Shown here piece by piece: positions 44,041 through 54,144 of a stretch of 64,000 nt of DNA. The notes beneath the pieces are model-generated. The model did not search any database. It worked only from the letters and a program-made list of their open reading frames with translations, and was not told where the DNA came from. Within the stretch, counting starts at the first letter, position 1. Each line of letters opens with the position of its first letter. Source of the DNA: Polaromonas vacuolata (GTDB taxonomy: Bacteria; Pseudomonadota; Gammaproteobacteria; Burkholderiales; Burkholderiaceae_C); the NCBI RefSeq assembly GCF_012584515.1, contig NZ_CP051461.1, positions 2,909,501 to 2,973,500 of the forward strand, in the 5' to 3' direction. Position numbers and translations under genes: made by a program.

Positions 44041-44117
44041 AGGGGTGTCGCCAAGTTGGTTAAGGCACCGGATTTTGATTCCGGCATTCGCAGGTTCGAC
44101 TCCTTCCACCCCTGCCA
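44041..44117 (+). tRNA. tRNA-Gln (anticodon TTG)
   Basis: A cloverleaf is clear: acceptor AGGGGTG/CACCCCT, D arm GCCA...AGGC, anticodon arm CCGGA-TTTTGAT-TCCGG (anticodon TTG), T loop TTCGACT, discriminator G and encoded CCA. The T stem GCAGG/CCTTC has one C-T mismatch at its second pair. It lies between ispE and prs, the usual place in this group. Confidence 0.94.
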
Positions 44118-44324
44118 AAATTATGAATCTGTTTAAGTATGGATTTCGAACCCGCACTTCATAACCGACAGTGCGGGTTTATGTTTTTAGACTGCTGCAT
44201 TTGTGCACAGACAGCAATTGCCGTGGTGCCAGGTCCCGGCGAGATTCCAAGGCGTGCCTTTCGCTACGTTTTTGTAGACATGAAACATTCGTCAAATTCA
44301 ACACCGATACAAGCTGGGTCCTCA

Positions 44325-45317
44325 ATGCAGTCGAACCATCCCCACCCCCATCCCGATTTTCTGCTGTTTACTGGCAACGCTAATCCAAGTTTGGCCGCTG
44401 AAGTCGCCCTACATCTGGGCATGCCTTTAGGCGCCGCTCAAGTCGGACGCTTTTCTGATGGCGAGGTCACGGTTGAAATTCAGCAAAACGTGAGAGCCCG
44501 CGACGTTTTCGTCGTGCAGTCGACCTGTGCGCCGACTAACGAAAACCTGATGGAATTGCTGATCATGGTGGACGCGCTCAAGCGCTCCTCAGCCGAGCGT
44601 ATTACCGCTGTCATTCCCTATTTTGGTTATGCCCGGCAAGATCGCCGACCACGCTCAGCACGCGTTCCCATCACGGCCAAAGTAGTCGCCAATATGTTGC
44701 AAGCTGTGGGCGTTTCACGCGTCTTAACCATGGACTTGCACGCTGACCAAATTCAAGGTTTTTTCGACATACCTGTCGACAACATTTACGCTTCGCCAGT
44801 CTTGCTGGGTGACTTGCGACAGAAAAATTATTCCGACCTCATGGTGGTCTCACCCGATGTTGGCGGCGTAGTTCGCGCACGCGCACTGGCGAAACAGCTA
44901 GGCTGCGACATGGCCATCATTGATAAGCGTAGGCCCAAGGCCAACGTGTCTGAAGTCATGCACGTGATTGGCGATATTGACGGCCGCAACTGCGTGATCA
45001 TGGACGACATGATTGACACCGCTGGCACGCTAGTCAAAGCCGCCGAAGTGCTCAAAGAGCGCGGCGCGAAAAAAGTCTACGCTTACTGCACGCACCCGAT
45101 TTTCTCGGGCCCGGCGATAGAGCGCATAACACAGGGCGATGCCCTGGACGAAGTGGTCGTCACAAACACGATTCCACTTAACGATAATGCGAAACATTGC
45201 AAAAAAATACGCCAGCTTTCTGTCGGCCCGCTGATAGCGGAAACGATACAGCGCATCTCGCGCGGAGAGTCTGTGATGAGTTTGTTCTCCGACCAGGACC
45301 AACCGGTTCTGCTCTGA
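44325..45317 (+). CDS. prs: Ribose-phosphate pyrophosphokinase
   Basis: A 330-residue enzyme making PRPP from ribose 5-phosphate and ATP. The conserved blocks are present: [16 protein letters not shown], then [32 protein letters not shown], the flexible loop [22 protein letters not shown], and the PRPP-binding [18 protein letters not shown]. The frame is open to 44139, but the ATG at 44325 gives the betaproteobacterial N-terminus MQSNHP; the ATG at 44280 is less likely. It lies 207 nt after tRNA-Gln and is followed by a hairpin region before rplY. Confidence 0.95.
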   Translation: MQSNHPHPHPDFLLFTGNANPSLAAEVALHLGMPLGAAQVGRFSDGEVTVEIQQNVRARDVFVVQSTCAPTNENLMELLIMVDALKRSSAERITAVIPYFGYARQDRRPRSARVPITAKVVANMLQAVGVSRVLTMDLHADQIQGFFDIPVDNIYASPVLLGDLRQKNYSDLMVVSPDVGGVVRARALAKQLGCDMAIIDKRRPKANVSEVMHVIGDIDGRNCVIMDDMIDTAGTLVKAAEVLKERGAKKVYAYCTHPIFSGPAIERITQGDALDEVVVTNTIPLNDNAKHCKKIRQLSVGPLIAETIQRISRGESVMSLFSDQDQPVLL

Positions 45318-45328
45318 GACGAAAAGGT

Positions 45329-45372
45329 GGCCGTTTGTGGTGCGAAATAAATTCGCACCCGCTCGGCCTTTT
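45329..45372 (+). terminator. Composite hairpin between prs and rplY (terminator or leader attenuator)
   Basis: GGTGCGAA (45339-45346) pairs with TTCGCACC (45352-45359), 8 bp with a 5-nt loop, nested in GGCCG (45329-45333)/CGGCC (45364-45368), then TTTT. The rplY start is about 100 nt downstream, so it could end prs or act in an rplY leader. Confidence 0.65.
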
Positions 45373-45469
45373 AGGGATCTTGACCTCCAGCTTTTTTATA
45401 GGCACCGGAAATAAAGTCTCCCTTGTTTGAGGCAAGCTGGTCGCGGCAAGCCTCTTTTTGGAGTTGATT

Positions 45470-46132
45470 ATGAAATTTGCCGCTTTTACGCGCACACTGC
45501 AGGGCACGGGTGCGAGCCGCCGTCTCCGCATCACAGGTCGTACACCAGGTATTGTTTACGGTGGAACCGGTGAGCCGCTGTTGATCGAAATCGATCACAA
45601 CGCTTTGTTCCATGCGATCAAAAAAGAAGCTTTCCACGCCGCCATCCTTGAGATGGAATTGAACGGTACAGAGCACAAAGTTTTGCTGCGTGATTTGCAA
45701 ATGCACCCCTTCAAGCAGCAAGTTCTGCACATTGACTTCCAACGTGTTGAAGCTCGCACACGCATGACAGTTAAAGTGCCAGTGCATTACACCGGCGAAG
45801 AAGAGTCCCCAGCGGTCAAAACTGACAACTGCTTGGTCAACCACGTGGTTTCCGAACTGACAGTGTCATGCTTCCCAGCGGATATTCCAGAGTCCATCAA
45901 TGTCGACTTGAGCGGCATGAAAAAAGGCTCGACTCTGCACGTCAAGGACATCACCTTGCCAAAAGGCGTGAGATTCGTACCAAAAGGCCAGGAAAACCCA
46001 GTCTTGGTATCCTTGACCGTTGCCGTCAACGAAGCCGACGTCGCCGCCGATGCAGCTGCTGCCGCAGCCGCAGCAGCCGCCGCGCCAGTTAAAGGTAAGG
46101 GCGGTAAAGCCAAACCTGCTCCTAAGAAGTAA
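45470..46132 (+). CDS. rplY: 50S ribosomal protein L25 (bL25, general stress Ctc form)
   Basis: A 220-residue long-form L25 that binds 5S rRNA. The N-terminal domain MKFAAFTRTLQGTGASRRLRITGRTPGIVYGG is typical. The second TL5/CTC domain follows (VKVPVHYTGEEESPAV), with a tail of about ten consecutive alanines and a Lys-rich end (PVKGKGGKAKPAPKK). The ATG at 45470 has GGAG 7 nt upstream; a TTG 12 nt earlier is less likely. It is followed by a strong terminator and then pth, a frequent neighbour in this group. Confidence 0.95.
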   Translation: MKFAAFTRTLQGTGASRRLRITGRTPGIVYGGTGEPLLIEIDHNALFHAIKKEAFHAAILEMELNGTEHKVLLRDLQMHPFKQQVLHIDFQRVEARTRMTVKVPVHYTGEEESPAVKTDNCLVNHVVSELTVSCFPADIPESINVDLSGMKKGSTLHVKDITLPKGVRFVPKGQENPVLVSLTVAVNEADVAADAAAAAAAAAAAPVKGKGGKAKPAPKK

Positions 46133-46162
46133 TTCTTCGCAGCGTTAAGGCTTAACAGCCAA

Positions 46163-46196
46163 CGGCCCATGACCTGTACAGGCATGGGCCGTTTTT
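46163..46196 (+). terminator. Intrinsic terminator after rplY
   Basis: CGGCCCATG (46163-46171) pairs with CATGGGCCG (46183-46191), 9 bp with an inner CCTGTACAGG palindrome, followed by TTTTT at 46192-46196. It is the strongest plus-strand terminator of the window. Confidence 0.92.
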
Positions 46197-46212
46197 ATTT
46201 AAAGTGCAAAAA

Positions 46213-46881
46213 ATGATCAAACTGTTTGTAGGCTTGGGCAACCCCGGCTTGGAGTACGAAGCTACGCGGCACAATGCGGGCTTTTGGTGGATAGATGCAC
46301 TCGCGCGCGATCTCAAAGCACCACTGAGCTTTGACAAAAGTTATTACGGTCAAATCGCCAGAACCAGCGTGAATGGTCAAAATGTTTGGCTGCTCGAGCC
46401 CCAAACCTTTATGAATCTTTCTGGCAAATCAGTTGCTGCCCTAGCGCGATTTTTCAAAATTTTGCCCGAAGAAATTTTAGTGGTGCACGATGAAATAGAC
46501 ATAGTGCCGGGCCAAGTCAAACTCAAATTTGGCGGCAGCCATGCGGGTCACAACGGCTTGCGCGACATTCATGCGCAGCTTGGCATAGGTGACTACTGGC
46601 GACTAAGGCTAGGCGTAGGTCATCCGGGCGTAAAAAGCGAAGTGATCAATTGGGTGCTAAAAAAGCCCATGCAAGAACACCGCAGTGCAATTGATGAGTG
46701 CATAGACCGTTCACTAAAAGCAGTACCAGCACTGCTAGCAGGCGAGATGGAAAAAGCCACCATGATGATTCATACCAATGCGCCGCAGCGACCTAAGCCG
46801 CCGCGCAAGGAAGTGCCGGTTAAAGCCGAAGTCAATGAAGCAGCTAAACCGCCAGAAACACCTGACGCAAAGACTTCATAA
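46213..46881 (+). CDS. pth: Peptidyl-tRNA hydrolase
   Basis: A 222-residue enzyme that recycles peptidyl-tRNA released from ribosomes. It has [30 protein letters not shown] at the start (Asn and the catalytic His region), [39 protein letters not shown], and [11 protein letters not shown]. The C-terminal 35 residues (Pro/Lys/Glu-rich) extend beyond the usual family length of about 195. A GTG at 46204 is an alternative start; the ATG at 46213 gives the canonical N-terminus. It lies directly after the rplY terminator. Confidence 0.95.
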   Translation: MIKLFVGLGNPGLEYEATRHNAGFWWIDALARDLKAPLSFDKSYYGQIARTSVNGQNVWLLEPQTFMNLSGKSVAALARFFKILPEEILVVHDEIDIVPGQVKLKFGGSHAGHNGLRDIHAQLGIGDYWRLRLGVGHPGVKSEVINWVLKKPMQEHRSAIDECIDRSLKAVPALLAGEMEKATMMIHTNAPQRPKPPRKEVPVKAEVNEAAKPPETPDAKTS

Positions 46882-46965
46882 GAACGATTCGAAATATAAA
46901 CGAGTGAAATAAGCAGGTATTTTTGACGCCTGACTAGTCGATTCAAATCAGAATTTAAAGAACCG

Positions 46966-47726
<761 letters not shown>

Positions 47727-47733
47727 TCCTAAA

Positions 47734-48408
47734 TTATGCGCCCGAGCTGTTTGTCCCGGCTTTAGAAAGTAAATGAAAGTGCACAGCGCCGGCCTTACCA
47801 AAGCGGTGAACTTGCAGACCCATATCCAGTAATTCTTCATCTAGCCAAACGCGCGGCGCTTCAAGATAAATAAAACCGGTTTCGTTTAGCGCCTGCGAAG
47901 CAGCCCTGAGTGAAGACTCAAACAACGCGGACTCATACGGCGGATCGATAAAGATCAACTGCATACTCGCTGGCGATAGCCGCCTAAGCATGGCCACGCC
48001 ATCACCGCGCTCGACACGAATCATGGCCGCTTGCAGCTTGCTGGCAGAGGCTTTGAGCTTGTCGACCAAAATCGGATCTTGCTCGCAGATTAAAACTTCA
48101 GCCGCACCGCGCGAAGCGGCCTCAAAGCCAAGCACGCCAGTGCCAGCAAACGGGTCAGCACAGCGCCAACCGCTCAAGTCTTGGCCTAACCAATTGAAAA
48201 CAGTTTCACGCACGCGGTCTGGTGTTGGCCTCAGACCGGGGCGATTCGCCACTTGAAGTTTGCTGCGCTTATACAGCCCACCAATGATGCGGACTTCGCC
48301 GGGCGGTATGGTTTTGCGCCCGACGACTTTGCCAGACCTAGGTTTTTTTGCGCTTTTTTCGGCTGTGGCCGAGCTGCTTTTTTCAGTCTTTTCTACTGTG
48401 TATTTCAT
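47734..48408 (-). CDS. rsmD: 16S rRNA (guanine966-N2)-methyltransferase
   Basis: A 224-residue methyltransferase acting on G966 of 16S rRNA. After a basic, Ser/Lys-rich leader of about 35 residues come RIIGGLYKRSKLQV, LRPTPDRVRETVFNWL, the SAM-binding DPFAGTGVLGFEAASRGA and the catalytic IDPPYE. The long basic N-terminus exceeds the E. coli form. Its start overlaps the end of the upstream M16 peptidase gene by 4 nt, and coaD follows it. Clear family match. Confidence 0.94.
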   Translation of the reverse strand: MKYTVEKTEKSSSATAEKSAKKPRSGKVVGRKTIPPGEVRIIGGLYKRSKLQVANRPGLRPTPDRVRETVFNWLGQDLSGWRCADPFAGTGVLGFEAASRGAAEVLICEQDPILVDKLKASASKLQAAMIRVERGDGVAMLRRLSPASMQLIFIDPPYESALFESSLRAASQALNETGFIYLEAPRVWLDEELLDMGLQVHRFGKAGAVHFHLLSKAGTNSSGA

Positions 48409-49760
48409 GGTGTTCCGCTCAAAATTATTGTGACCATCTTTTCCGGTTGCAGTTTTTTTGCAAACGCGGTTTTGATATCTAGGGTGCTGACTTTAGCAAC
48501 TTGTTCAGTCCAGTTATCAAGATAGGTGAGCGGTAAGTCATTCCAAGCAATATTCGCTACATTGCCAAGTAGTTTTTGGTTGCTGTCTAGCAGCAAGGCA
48601 AAGCCGCCAATGAGGTTGTCCTTGGCCGCTTTTAGCTCGACTGGCGTCGGCCCTTGGGCGACAAAATCGGCAACCACCTTGCGCGTAATGGCCAAGGCTT
48701 CGCTAGCCTGATCTGGCCTAGTCTGCAAACTCACGGTAAACGCGCCAGCATGCAGGCCGGGCATAAAATAGCTGCCTACGCCGTAGACCAGACCACGTTT
48801 TTCTCGCACTTCAGTGGTTAGCCGCGAGACAAAACCGCCGCCGCCCAAAATGTAGTTGCCCACCAGCATAGGGAAAAAGTCTGAGTCGTTGCGCTTGTAA
48901 CCCGGCTGACCTAACAAGACCTGAGCTTGGGCCGATGCAAAGGGAATAATTTTTTCTTCCGCTTGGGTCAAGGCTGCAATTTCGGGCACTTTAGGGCGTG
49001 GCGTTAAGCTGGCACAGTCTTGTGTGGGCAGACGTGACAACAATTGCGTTGCAATCGCATCGGCCTGTACTTTGGTGACCGCACCGACCAAACTGATACG
49101 CGCACCACACGACTGAACGCCTGCCGCGTAAAAAGCCCGCATATCAGCGACCGTGATGTTGCTAAGGGTTGCCTCGGTCATCTCATAGCCGTATGGATGG
49201 CTGCCATAAACGGCCTGCGAAAAAGCCCGCCTAGCGACAGTCGCTGGCTTGGTATAAGACTCTTTAAGGCTGGCCACAATTTTTTGCCGGTCGCGCTGCC
49301 AGACGTAATCAGGAAATGCGCTTTGACCGATTTGGCGCGCGGCTAAGTCAACCGCTTTGCTTAACAAGTCTGCCTCAGTCAAGGTACGCAGAGAAAAACT
49401 CATGCGGTCGTTGCCAGCCCCGCTGTCGAATTGCGCACCCAGATCAGCCCAAGCCTCGCCCAGTGCATTCTCGTCAAGTGCTGGCTCTTTGCCAGTGGCA
49501 GCCACGCCCTTAGACGCAATTGAAGCACTCACGCCGGCCAGACCCGCTTTAGCCTGCGGGTCGCGTCGGCTACCGGCGTCAAAGTCGATTTGTACGTCCA
49601 GCATGGCGATGGCTGGGCTCTCGACCAAATAAACTTTTGCACCGTTTGCCTGTGTCCAGTGCTGTATCGGAATGGCAGCCAGAGACAAGTGGCAAAACAA
49701 GCTGGCAGAGCCCGCCAACAAAATGCTGCGAGCCATCGTTTTCAAATTCGTATTCATCAT
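48405..49760 (-). CDS. M16 family peptidase homologue without the zinc motif (non-catalytic partner)
   Basis: A 451-residue periplasmic protein with signal peptide (cleavage near SLAA, residue about 28). The M16 fold is recognisable, but where catalytic members have HxxEH this one reads GLAGVSASIASKG, so it cannot bind zinc. It keeps the C-terminal GGFVSRLTTEVREKRGLVYGVGSYF, which supplies the substrate-binding Arg/Tyr pair in M16 heterodimers. It follows a catalytic M16 gene (HVLEH) by 31 nt, so the two probably form a two-subunit peptidase like mitochondrial processing peptidase. It overlaps rsmD by 4 nt. Confidence 0.9.
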   Translation of the reverse strand: MMNTNLKTMARSILLAGSASLFCHLSLAAIPIQHWTQANGAKVYLVESPAIAMLDVQIDFDAGSRRDPQAKAGLAGVSASIASKGVAATGKEPALDENALGEAWADLGAQFDSGAGNDRMSFSLRTLTEADLLSKAVDLAARQIGQSAFPDYVWQRDRQKIVASLKESYTKPATVARRAFSQAVYGSHPYGYEMTEATLSNITVADMRAFYAAGVQSCGARISLVGAVTKVQADAIATQLLSRLPTQDCASLTPRPKVPEIAALTQAEEKIIPFASAQAQVLLGQPGYKRNDSDFFPMLVGNYILGGGGFVSRLTTEVREKRGLVYGVGSYFMPGLHAGAFTVSLQTRPDQASEALAITRKVVADFVAQGPTPVELKAAKDNLIGGFALLLDSNQKLLGNVANIAWNDLPLTYLDNWTEQVAKVSTLDIKTAFAKKLQPEKMVTIILSGTP

Positions 49761-49791
49761 GTATTTATGCTTTTTTGCGATTTTGTAGAGT

Positions 49792-51285
49792 TCAGTGGCG
49801 CATGCCGGCGGTGGCTACACGCGGCTTGCGATTAGGGTCTAGCGGCTGCGGCAAAAGCGTTGCAGTGGTTAGGTGATCGTCGATAAAGTATTTGGCAGCA
49901 ACCGCTTGAACTTCAGCACTGGTGATGCTGCGCAACTGGGTAATCGTGCGGGCATCAGCGTCAAGTGGAAAACCGTTAATCCAGTTGGCGCCTAACTCAT
50001 TGGCCTGCGCAAAAACACTGTCGAGCTTGTAGGTCTGACTCGCTACCCACTGGGTTTTGACGCGGTTGAGTTCGGCGTCGCTGACACCATCTTTGGCGAT
50101 CAATGCCACTTGTGCGCGTAAGGCGCTAGCGACTTGCGCCGTCGTTTTGCCTTCTGAAGGCACACCGTAAAGCACAAACAACTGCGGACCGCGGCCGGTT
50201 AAGCCACTGTAAGCGCCCGCGTTGTCTGCAACCCGTTGGCTGCCGTCTGCACCGCCCTGCTCAAGCGCGCGTTGCAGCCTAGCGCCGCTGTAACCGTCGA
50301 GCACTGCGCTGAGCACAGTCAGCGCCAATGCGTCGCGCCCTGATGCGGTCATTGTTGTGGCGTTTAGCGTCAGAGAGGTCAAGTCTTCGGCTTCTAATTT
50401 GGGCACTTTAAAAGCTAGGCTAACGTAGGCTTGACTGGCTGGTGCCTTGAAGTTAAGACTGCGCTCGCCGACCTGCTCGACCTCTGGACGCGGCTTGCGC
50501 ACTGGCATCACGCCTGGCGCAATCACGCCATAGTATTTTTCGGCCAAACGTTTAACTTGGTCAAACTCCACATCGCCAGTGATCACCACAGCCGCATTGC
50601 CGGGCACATACCAGCGGTGATGAAAGTTGCGTACATCGTCAGGCGTCAAGGCCTCAATATCTGCCATCCAACCGACGACTGGGCGGCGATACGGCGAAGT
50701 GGTGAAAGTCACGGCATTGGCGGCTTCTGCAAGCAAAGCGCGGGCCGAGTCTTCGGTACGCATGCGGCGCTCTTCTTTGACGACTTCTATCTCGCGCTTG
50801 AACTCATCATCAACCCATTGGTTGTTGGCAAAACGATCGGCTTCAAGGCGCATCACATCTTCTAGCTTGTTGGCAGGAATTTGTTGGTGGTAGCCCGTCG
50901 CATCCCGGCCCGTGAACGCATTGTCGCGTCCGCCTAAGGCGGCTACTTGTTTAGAAAAATCACCCGGTTTAAGTAATTTTGTACCCTTAAACATCATGTG
51001 TTCGAGTACATGGGCTACGCCTGAAGTACCATCGACCTCGTCCATAGAACCTACCCTGACCCACAGCATGTGGGCCGCGGTAGGTGCTCGGTGGTCAGGC
51101 TTGACGATAACCGTCAGGCCATTGGCAAGTTTGAATTGCTGTACCCCGCCAGCATCCTGAGCAAAAGCTGCAGAGTGGCCAAAAAGCAGACCGCCACCAA
51201 GGGCAAGGGCTGCTAGAAAGCGTGATGGGCGGGTTAAATTTGCGGTCAATGTCGGCGCTAAGCCGACGATGGTCTGGTGTTTCAT
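49792..51285 (-). CDS. M16 family zinc peptidase (catalytic subunit)
   Basis: A 497-residue periplasmic protease. After a signal segment (LAALALGGGLLFGHSAAFAQ) comes the catalytic motif HVLEHMMFKGTK (HxxEH, residues about 95-99), then NAFTGRDATGYHQQIP and the second ligand region EEVVKEERRMR-like EIEVVKEERRM. It is paired with the zinc-less homologue encoded after it. The ATG at 51285 is chosen; the open frame to 51432 runs into ftsY on the other strand and has no family character. The gene is divergent from ftsY with 28 nt between starts, so the promoters overlap. Confidence 0.92.
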   Translation of the reverse strand: MKHQTIVGLAPTLTANLTRPSRFLAALALGGGLLFGHSAAFAQDAGGVQQFKLANGLTVIVKPDHRAPTAAHMLWVRVGSMDEVDGTSGVAHVLEHMMFKGTKLLKPGDFSKQVAALGGRDNAFTGRDATGYHQQIPANKLEDVMRLEADRFANNQWVDDEFKREIEVVKEERRMRTEDSARALLAEAANAVTFTTSPYRRPVVGWMADIEALTPDDVRNFHHRWYVPGNAAVVITGDVEFDQVKRLAEKYYGVIAPGVMPVRKPRPEVEQVGERSLNFKAPASQAYVSLAFKVPKLEAEDLTSLTLNATTMTASGRDALALTVLSAVLDGYSGARLQRALEQGGADGSQRVADNAGAYSGLTGRGPQLFVLYGVPSEGKTTAQVASALRAQVALIAKDGVSDAELNRVKTQWVASQTYKLDSVFAQANELGANWINGFPLDADARTITQLRSITSAEVQAVAAKYFIDDHLTTATLLPQPLDPNRKPRVATAGMRH

Positions 51286-51313
51286 AGAATGGTGCGACTC
51301 ATAAGTAGGTCTA

Positions 51314-52633
51314 ATGTTCAGTTTCTTCAAGAAAAAATTCTTCTCATCTCCAACGCCAACCCCGACAGTACCGGAAACAACGGAAACATCGGATATAACG
51401 GTCATATCTGAGGAGCCGGCCAAACCGGACACGGCGCCTTATCAAGATATTGCGGCTTCGCCTAAAGACATTACTGCCGCAGAGCCAGAGTTAGCGCCAC
51501 AGCTAGCGCCAACGCCAACTTCAGCAGCACCGCCAGTTCCAACGCAGCCGCCGCCTGCAGTAAAGTTAGCGCCAGCCATACTAGCTCCAGCATTGGTAGC
51601 AAAGCCTTTGTATGACCCGAATGTGAGCATGATTGGCTCAGCCTTGGTCGCACCAATTGATATCGACCAAGCCACCGCCTCGGTCGCTGCGGCAGCGCCG
51701 GATCGGGAGCGCTGGTTGTCAAAGCTCACCTCAGGCCTGCGTAAAACTGGCACCAGCATATCCGCGGTGTTTGTCGGTAACCAAATCGACGAGCAGCTCT
51801 ATGAAGACCTAGAGTCCGCCTTGCTAATGGCCGACACTGGCGTAAAAGCCACCGAATACCTGATCAAAGAAATCCGCCGCCGCGTCAAAGACAGCGGCGT
51901 TACGCACCCGGTTGCTGTGCGCAATATTTTGATTGAGTCCTTGACTCAATTACTCAAACCACTGGAAAAGGCATTGGTTATTGGTGAGTTCCAACCCACA
52001 GTCATCATGGTCGCTGGCGTGAATGGCGCAGGAAAAACCACCACGATTGGCAAACTTACGCGGCACTTAGCCAACTCAGGCGCATCCGTATTACTCGCCG
52101 CCGCAGATACCTTTCGTGCGGCTGCACGAGAGCAACTCAGCATCTGGGCCGACCGCAATACGGTAGACATCATCAGCCAAGAAGGTGGCGACCCGGCTGC
52201 TGTGAGCTATGACGCAGTCACCGCCGGCAAAGCGCGCGGCCGTGATGTGGTGCTGGTCGACACGGCTGGCCGACTGCCGACACAGCTGCACTTAATGGAA
52301 GAGCTGAAAAAAATCAAACGCGTGGTGCAAAAGGCTGACGCCACCGCACCGCATGAAGTCTTGCTGGTGATAGACGGCAACACTGGCCAGAACGCACTGG
52401 CCCAAGTCAAATCCTTTGATGAAGCCCTATCACTGACTGGCCTAATCGTCACCAAGCTAGACGGCACGGCCAAGGGCGGCGTGCTGGCCGCTATCGCTTT
52501 GTGGTCGCGTGAGCGAGCTGCTAGCAATCCTAAACTGGGCACAGTGCCGGTTTACTTTATTGGCGTGGGCGAAAAACTCGAAGACTTGGAGACTTTTAAC
52601 GCACGCGAATTTTCGCAAGCATTGCTGGCTTAA
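51314..52633 (+). CDS. ftsY: Signal recognition particle receptor FtsY
   Basis: A 439-residue GTPase that docks SRP-bound ribosomes at the membrane. The N-terminus MFSFFKKKFFS is the basic-amphipathic start of this group. It is followed by a Pro/Ala/Thr-rich linker of about 120 residues. The NG domain has GVNGAGKTTTIGKLTR (G1), DTFRAAAREQL, DTAGRLPT (G3), TKLDGTAKGG (G4) and FIGVGEKLEDLE at the end. The long low-complexity linker makes the protein larger than E. coli's NG core, but such acidic/Pro-rich A domains are common. Confidence 0.96.
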   Translation: MFSFFKKKFFSSPTPTPTVPETTETSDITVISEEPAKPDTAPYQDIAASPKDITAAEPELAPQLAPTPTSAAPPVPTQPPPAVKLAPAILAPALVAKPLYDPNVSMIGSALVAPIDIDQATASVAAAAPDRERWLSKLTSGLRKTGTSISAVFVGNQIDEQLYEDLESALLMADTGVKATEYLIKEIRRRVKDSGVTHPVAVRNILIESLTQLLKPLEKALVIGEFQPTVIMVAGVNGAGKTTTIGKLTRHLANSGASVLLAAADTFRAAAREQLSIWADRNTVDIISQEGGDPAAVSYDAVTAGKARGRDVVLVDTAGRLPTQLHLMEELKKIKRVVQKADATAPHEVLLVIDGNTGQNALAQVKSFDEALSLTGLIVTKLDGTAKGGVLAAIALWSRERAASNPKLGTVPVYFIGVGEKLEDLETFNAREFSQALLA

Positions 52634-52799
52634 TAAGGTTCGCAATAGCTCAATTTAATGGCTAAGTTAAAGACACCGTTAAATCCTACTGAAAAGTTAA
52701 TTTTTTCGTTTTAAACATTAACCGCAATCTGCGCCAATCAACATCCAGCCTTGAAACCGGCTGCTACGGCCTAAAATAAGTCTTTTTAAAGGATTTAAC

Positions 52800-53129
52800 T
52801 TGCCTGCCTTTGTAAGCCAGATTTTGCGTTTTGTGTTCAGGCTGGTGATGGCTGTTTTCGCCATCATTTTTGCGATCAGCCTATTGTTCGCCGCTTTAAT
52901 AGCGCTACTGTTTAGCCTGCTCATGGCCTTGTTCACAGGCCGTAAACCCGTCTCCCCAGTGGTTTTTAGCCGCTTCAAGCGCTTCTCCAAAGACTCAGTC
53001 TGGCCAGCAGATGCCAAGCGCAGCGATGGCTCGCCCATTGGAGGGCCAAGTAGGTCAGGCAAGTCTGGCAAACCCGGCGAAGTGGTGGACGTAGATGTGC
53101 GGGAAGTCAAGGATGACAAACCTCAGTAA
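52800..53129 (+). CDS. Small membrane protein of unknown function
   Basis: A 109-residue protein with one or two long hydrophobic helices at the N-terminus (about residues 5-47: FRLVMAVFAIIFAISLLFAALIALLFSLL) and a basic, Gly/Ser-rich cytoplasmic tail. It begins with TTG at 52800, supported by AAAGGA 7 nt upstream. I do not recognise a named family. It lies 166 nt after ftsY on the same strand. The tail ends with a mixed-charge segment (DVREVKDDK). Confidence 0.7.
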   Translation: MPAFVSQILRFVFRLVMAVFAIIFAISLLFAALIALLFSLLMALFTGRKPVSPVVFSRFKRFSKDSVWPADAKRSDGSPIGGPSRSGKSGKPGEVVDVDVREVKDDKPQ

Positions 53130-53347
53130 TATCGCTCAACTAGCCGCATTCGTCGGCCGCTAATTTACTCCGGCGGCCAGCGTATTTCTGCCCTACTAAC
53201 TCGCCGCTAAGCAGCCAGCGCGTTCACGATAAGCACTAAGACTAGACAAACACGGACTGTCCGCTAAGCACACCGCTTTGCCAAGCTGTGCGCACAGCTA
53301 TTTGCGACTGCTACAACTTTGTCTGCAACAACCTTTTTTAAATTTTA

Positions 53348-53359
53348 ATCGTATACGAT
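53348..53359. promoter_or_regulatory. Palindromic operator in front of the GntR gene
   Basis: ATCGTATACGAT is a perfect 12-bp palindrome ending 10 nt before the ATG of the regulator gene. An overlapping GTATA-CGA-TATAC repeat (53351-53363) adds symmetry. FCD-type GntR regulators commonly bind such T-rich/A-rich palindromes, so autoregulation of the regulator and perhaps of the downstream cassette is likely. Confidence 0.65.
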
Positions 53360-53369
53360 ATACACAATA

Positions 53370-54092
53370 ATGATTTCCACAACACTTCCCTGGCTCACCG
53401 AAACATCTTCCGACCGCATCAGCGCAATACGCGATACCTCGCTCTCCAAGTTGGTACGTGATGACATGCTGGCCTTGATTCTTAAAGGTGTGTTCGCGCC
53501 AGGCCAACGCATTAATGAGCCTGATGTAGCCAGTCGATTGCAAGTCTCCCGCGTACCAGTGCGTGAAGCCTTGCGTGAGTTGGAAAGTTCAGGCCTGGTG
53601 ATCTCACGCAAACATTCCGGTGTTTTTGTGCGCCAACTAGAGGCCGCAGAAGTCAAAGACCTGTACCAAATGCGCGGCCTGCTAGACGGTTTTGCCGGTC
53701 GCCGCAGTGCCGCTTTGCCAGAGCGCGAGCGCGGCCTGTTGCTGGCTAAGTTAGAGCGCGCAATCAAAGCCATGCAACAAGCATTTGACGACCACGACGT
53801 GCAGGCTTATTACAGCGAAAACTTGCATTTCCACTGGGCCATCGTCGAAGCCGCGGGCAATCAGCAGTTGTTAGAGACTTATCGCGGAATTGTTCAAAAG
53901 CTGCATTTATCGCGGCTCAAAAATCTATCTCAAGATGTCGGCATGCGCAGCTCTGTTAGCGAACACCAAGACATCATGCAGGCGGTTCAAGATGCCGACG
54001 GCGCGCGCTGTGAAGCCTTGATGAGCCAGCATGTGGGCGAGGCCTTTGAGCGCCTGCTGCAAGCGCTTTCGGCGCCTAGCGACCAAAATTAA
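53370..54092 (+). CDS. GntR-family transcriptional regulator, FCD (FadR) subfamily
   Basis: A 240-residue repressor-type regulator. The winged helix has GVFAPGQRINEPDVASRLQVSRVPVREALRELESSGLV, and KHSGVFVRQLEAAEVKDLYQMRGLLDGFAG leads into the all-helical FCD ligand-binding domain, with His/Asp metal-type residues (ENLHFHWAIVEAAGN, SEHQDIMQAV). It is followed at 52 nt by a Bug solute-binding protein, then PrpD and dehydrogenase genes, which it probably controls. A perfect palindrome precedes its start. The effector is probably the organic acid handled by that cassette. Confidence 0.9.
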   Translation: MISTTLPWLTETSSDRISAIRDTSLSKLVRDDMLALILKGVFAPGQRINEPDVASRLQVSRVPVREALRELESSGLVISRKHSGVFVRQLEAAEVKDLYQMRGLLDGFAGRRSAALPERERGLLLAKLERAIKAMQQAFDDHDVQAYYSENLHFHWAIVEAAGNQQLLETYRGIVQKLHLSRLKNLSQDVGMRSSVSEHQDIMQAVQDADGARCEALMSQHVGEAFERLLQALSAPSDQN

Positions 54093-54144
54093 AAAACCTA
54101 AAAAAAAATAATTCTTATAACCACAAGCATCAGGAGACAAAGCC

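Noticed and set aside
46040..46090. Ala-codon run at the end of rplY, considered as a repeat element or frameshift
   Set aside because: It stays in frame and long-form L25 proteins often have Ala/Lys-rich tails.
48405..49760. M16 homologue without HxxEH considered as a pseudogene
   Set aside because: The frame is intact, a signal peptide is present and the Arg/Tyr substrate motif is kept; non-catalytic M16 partners are normal.
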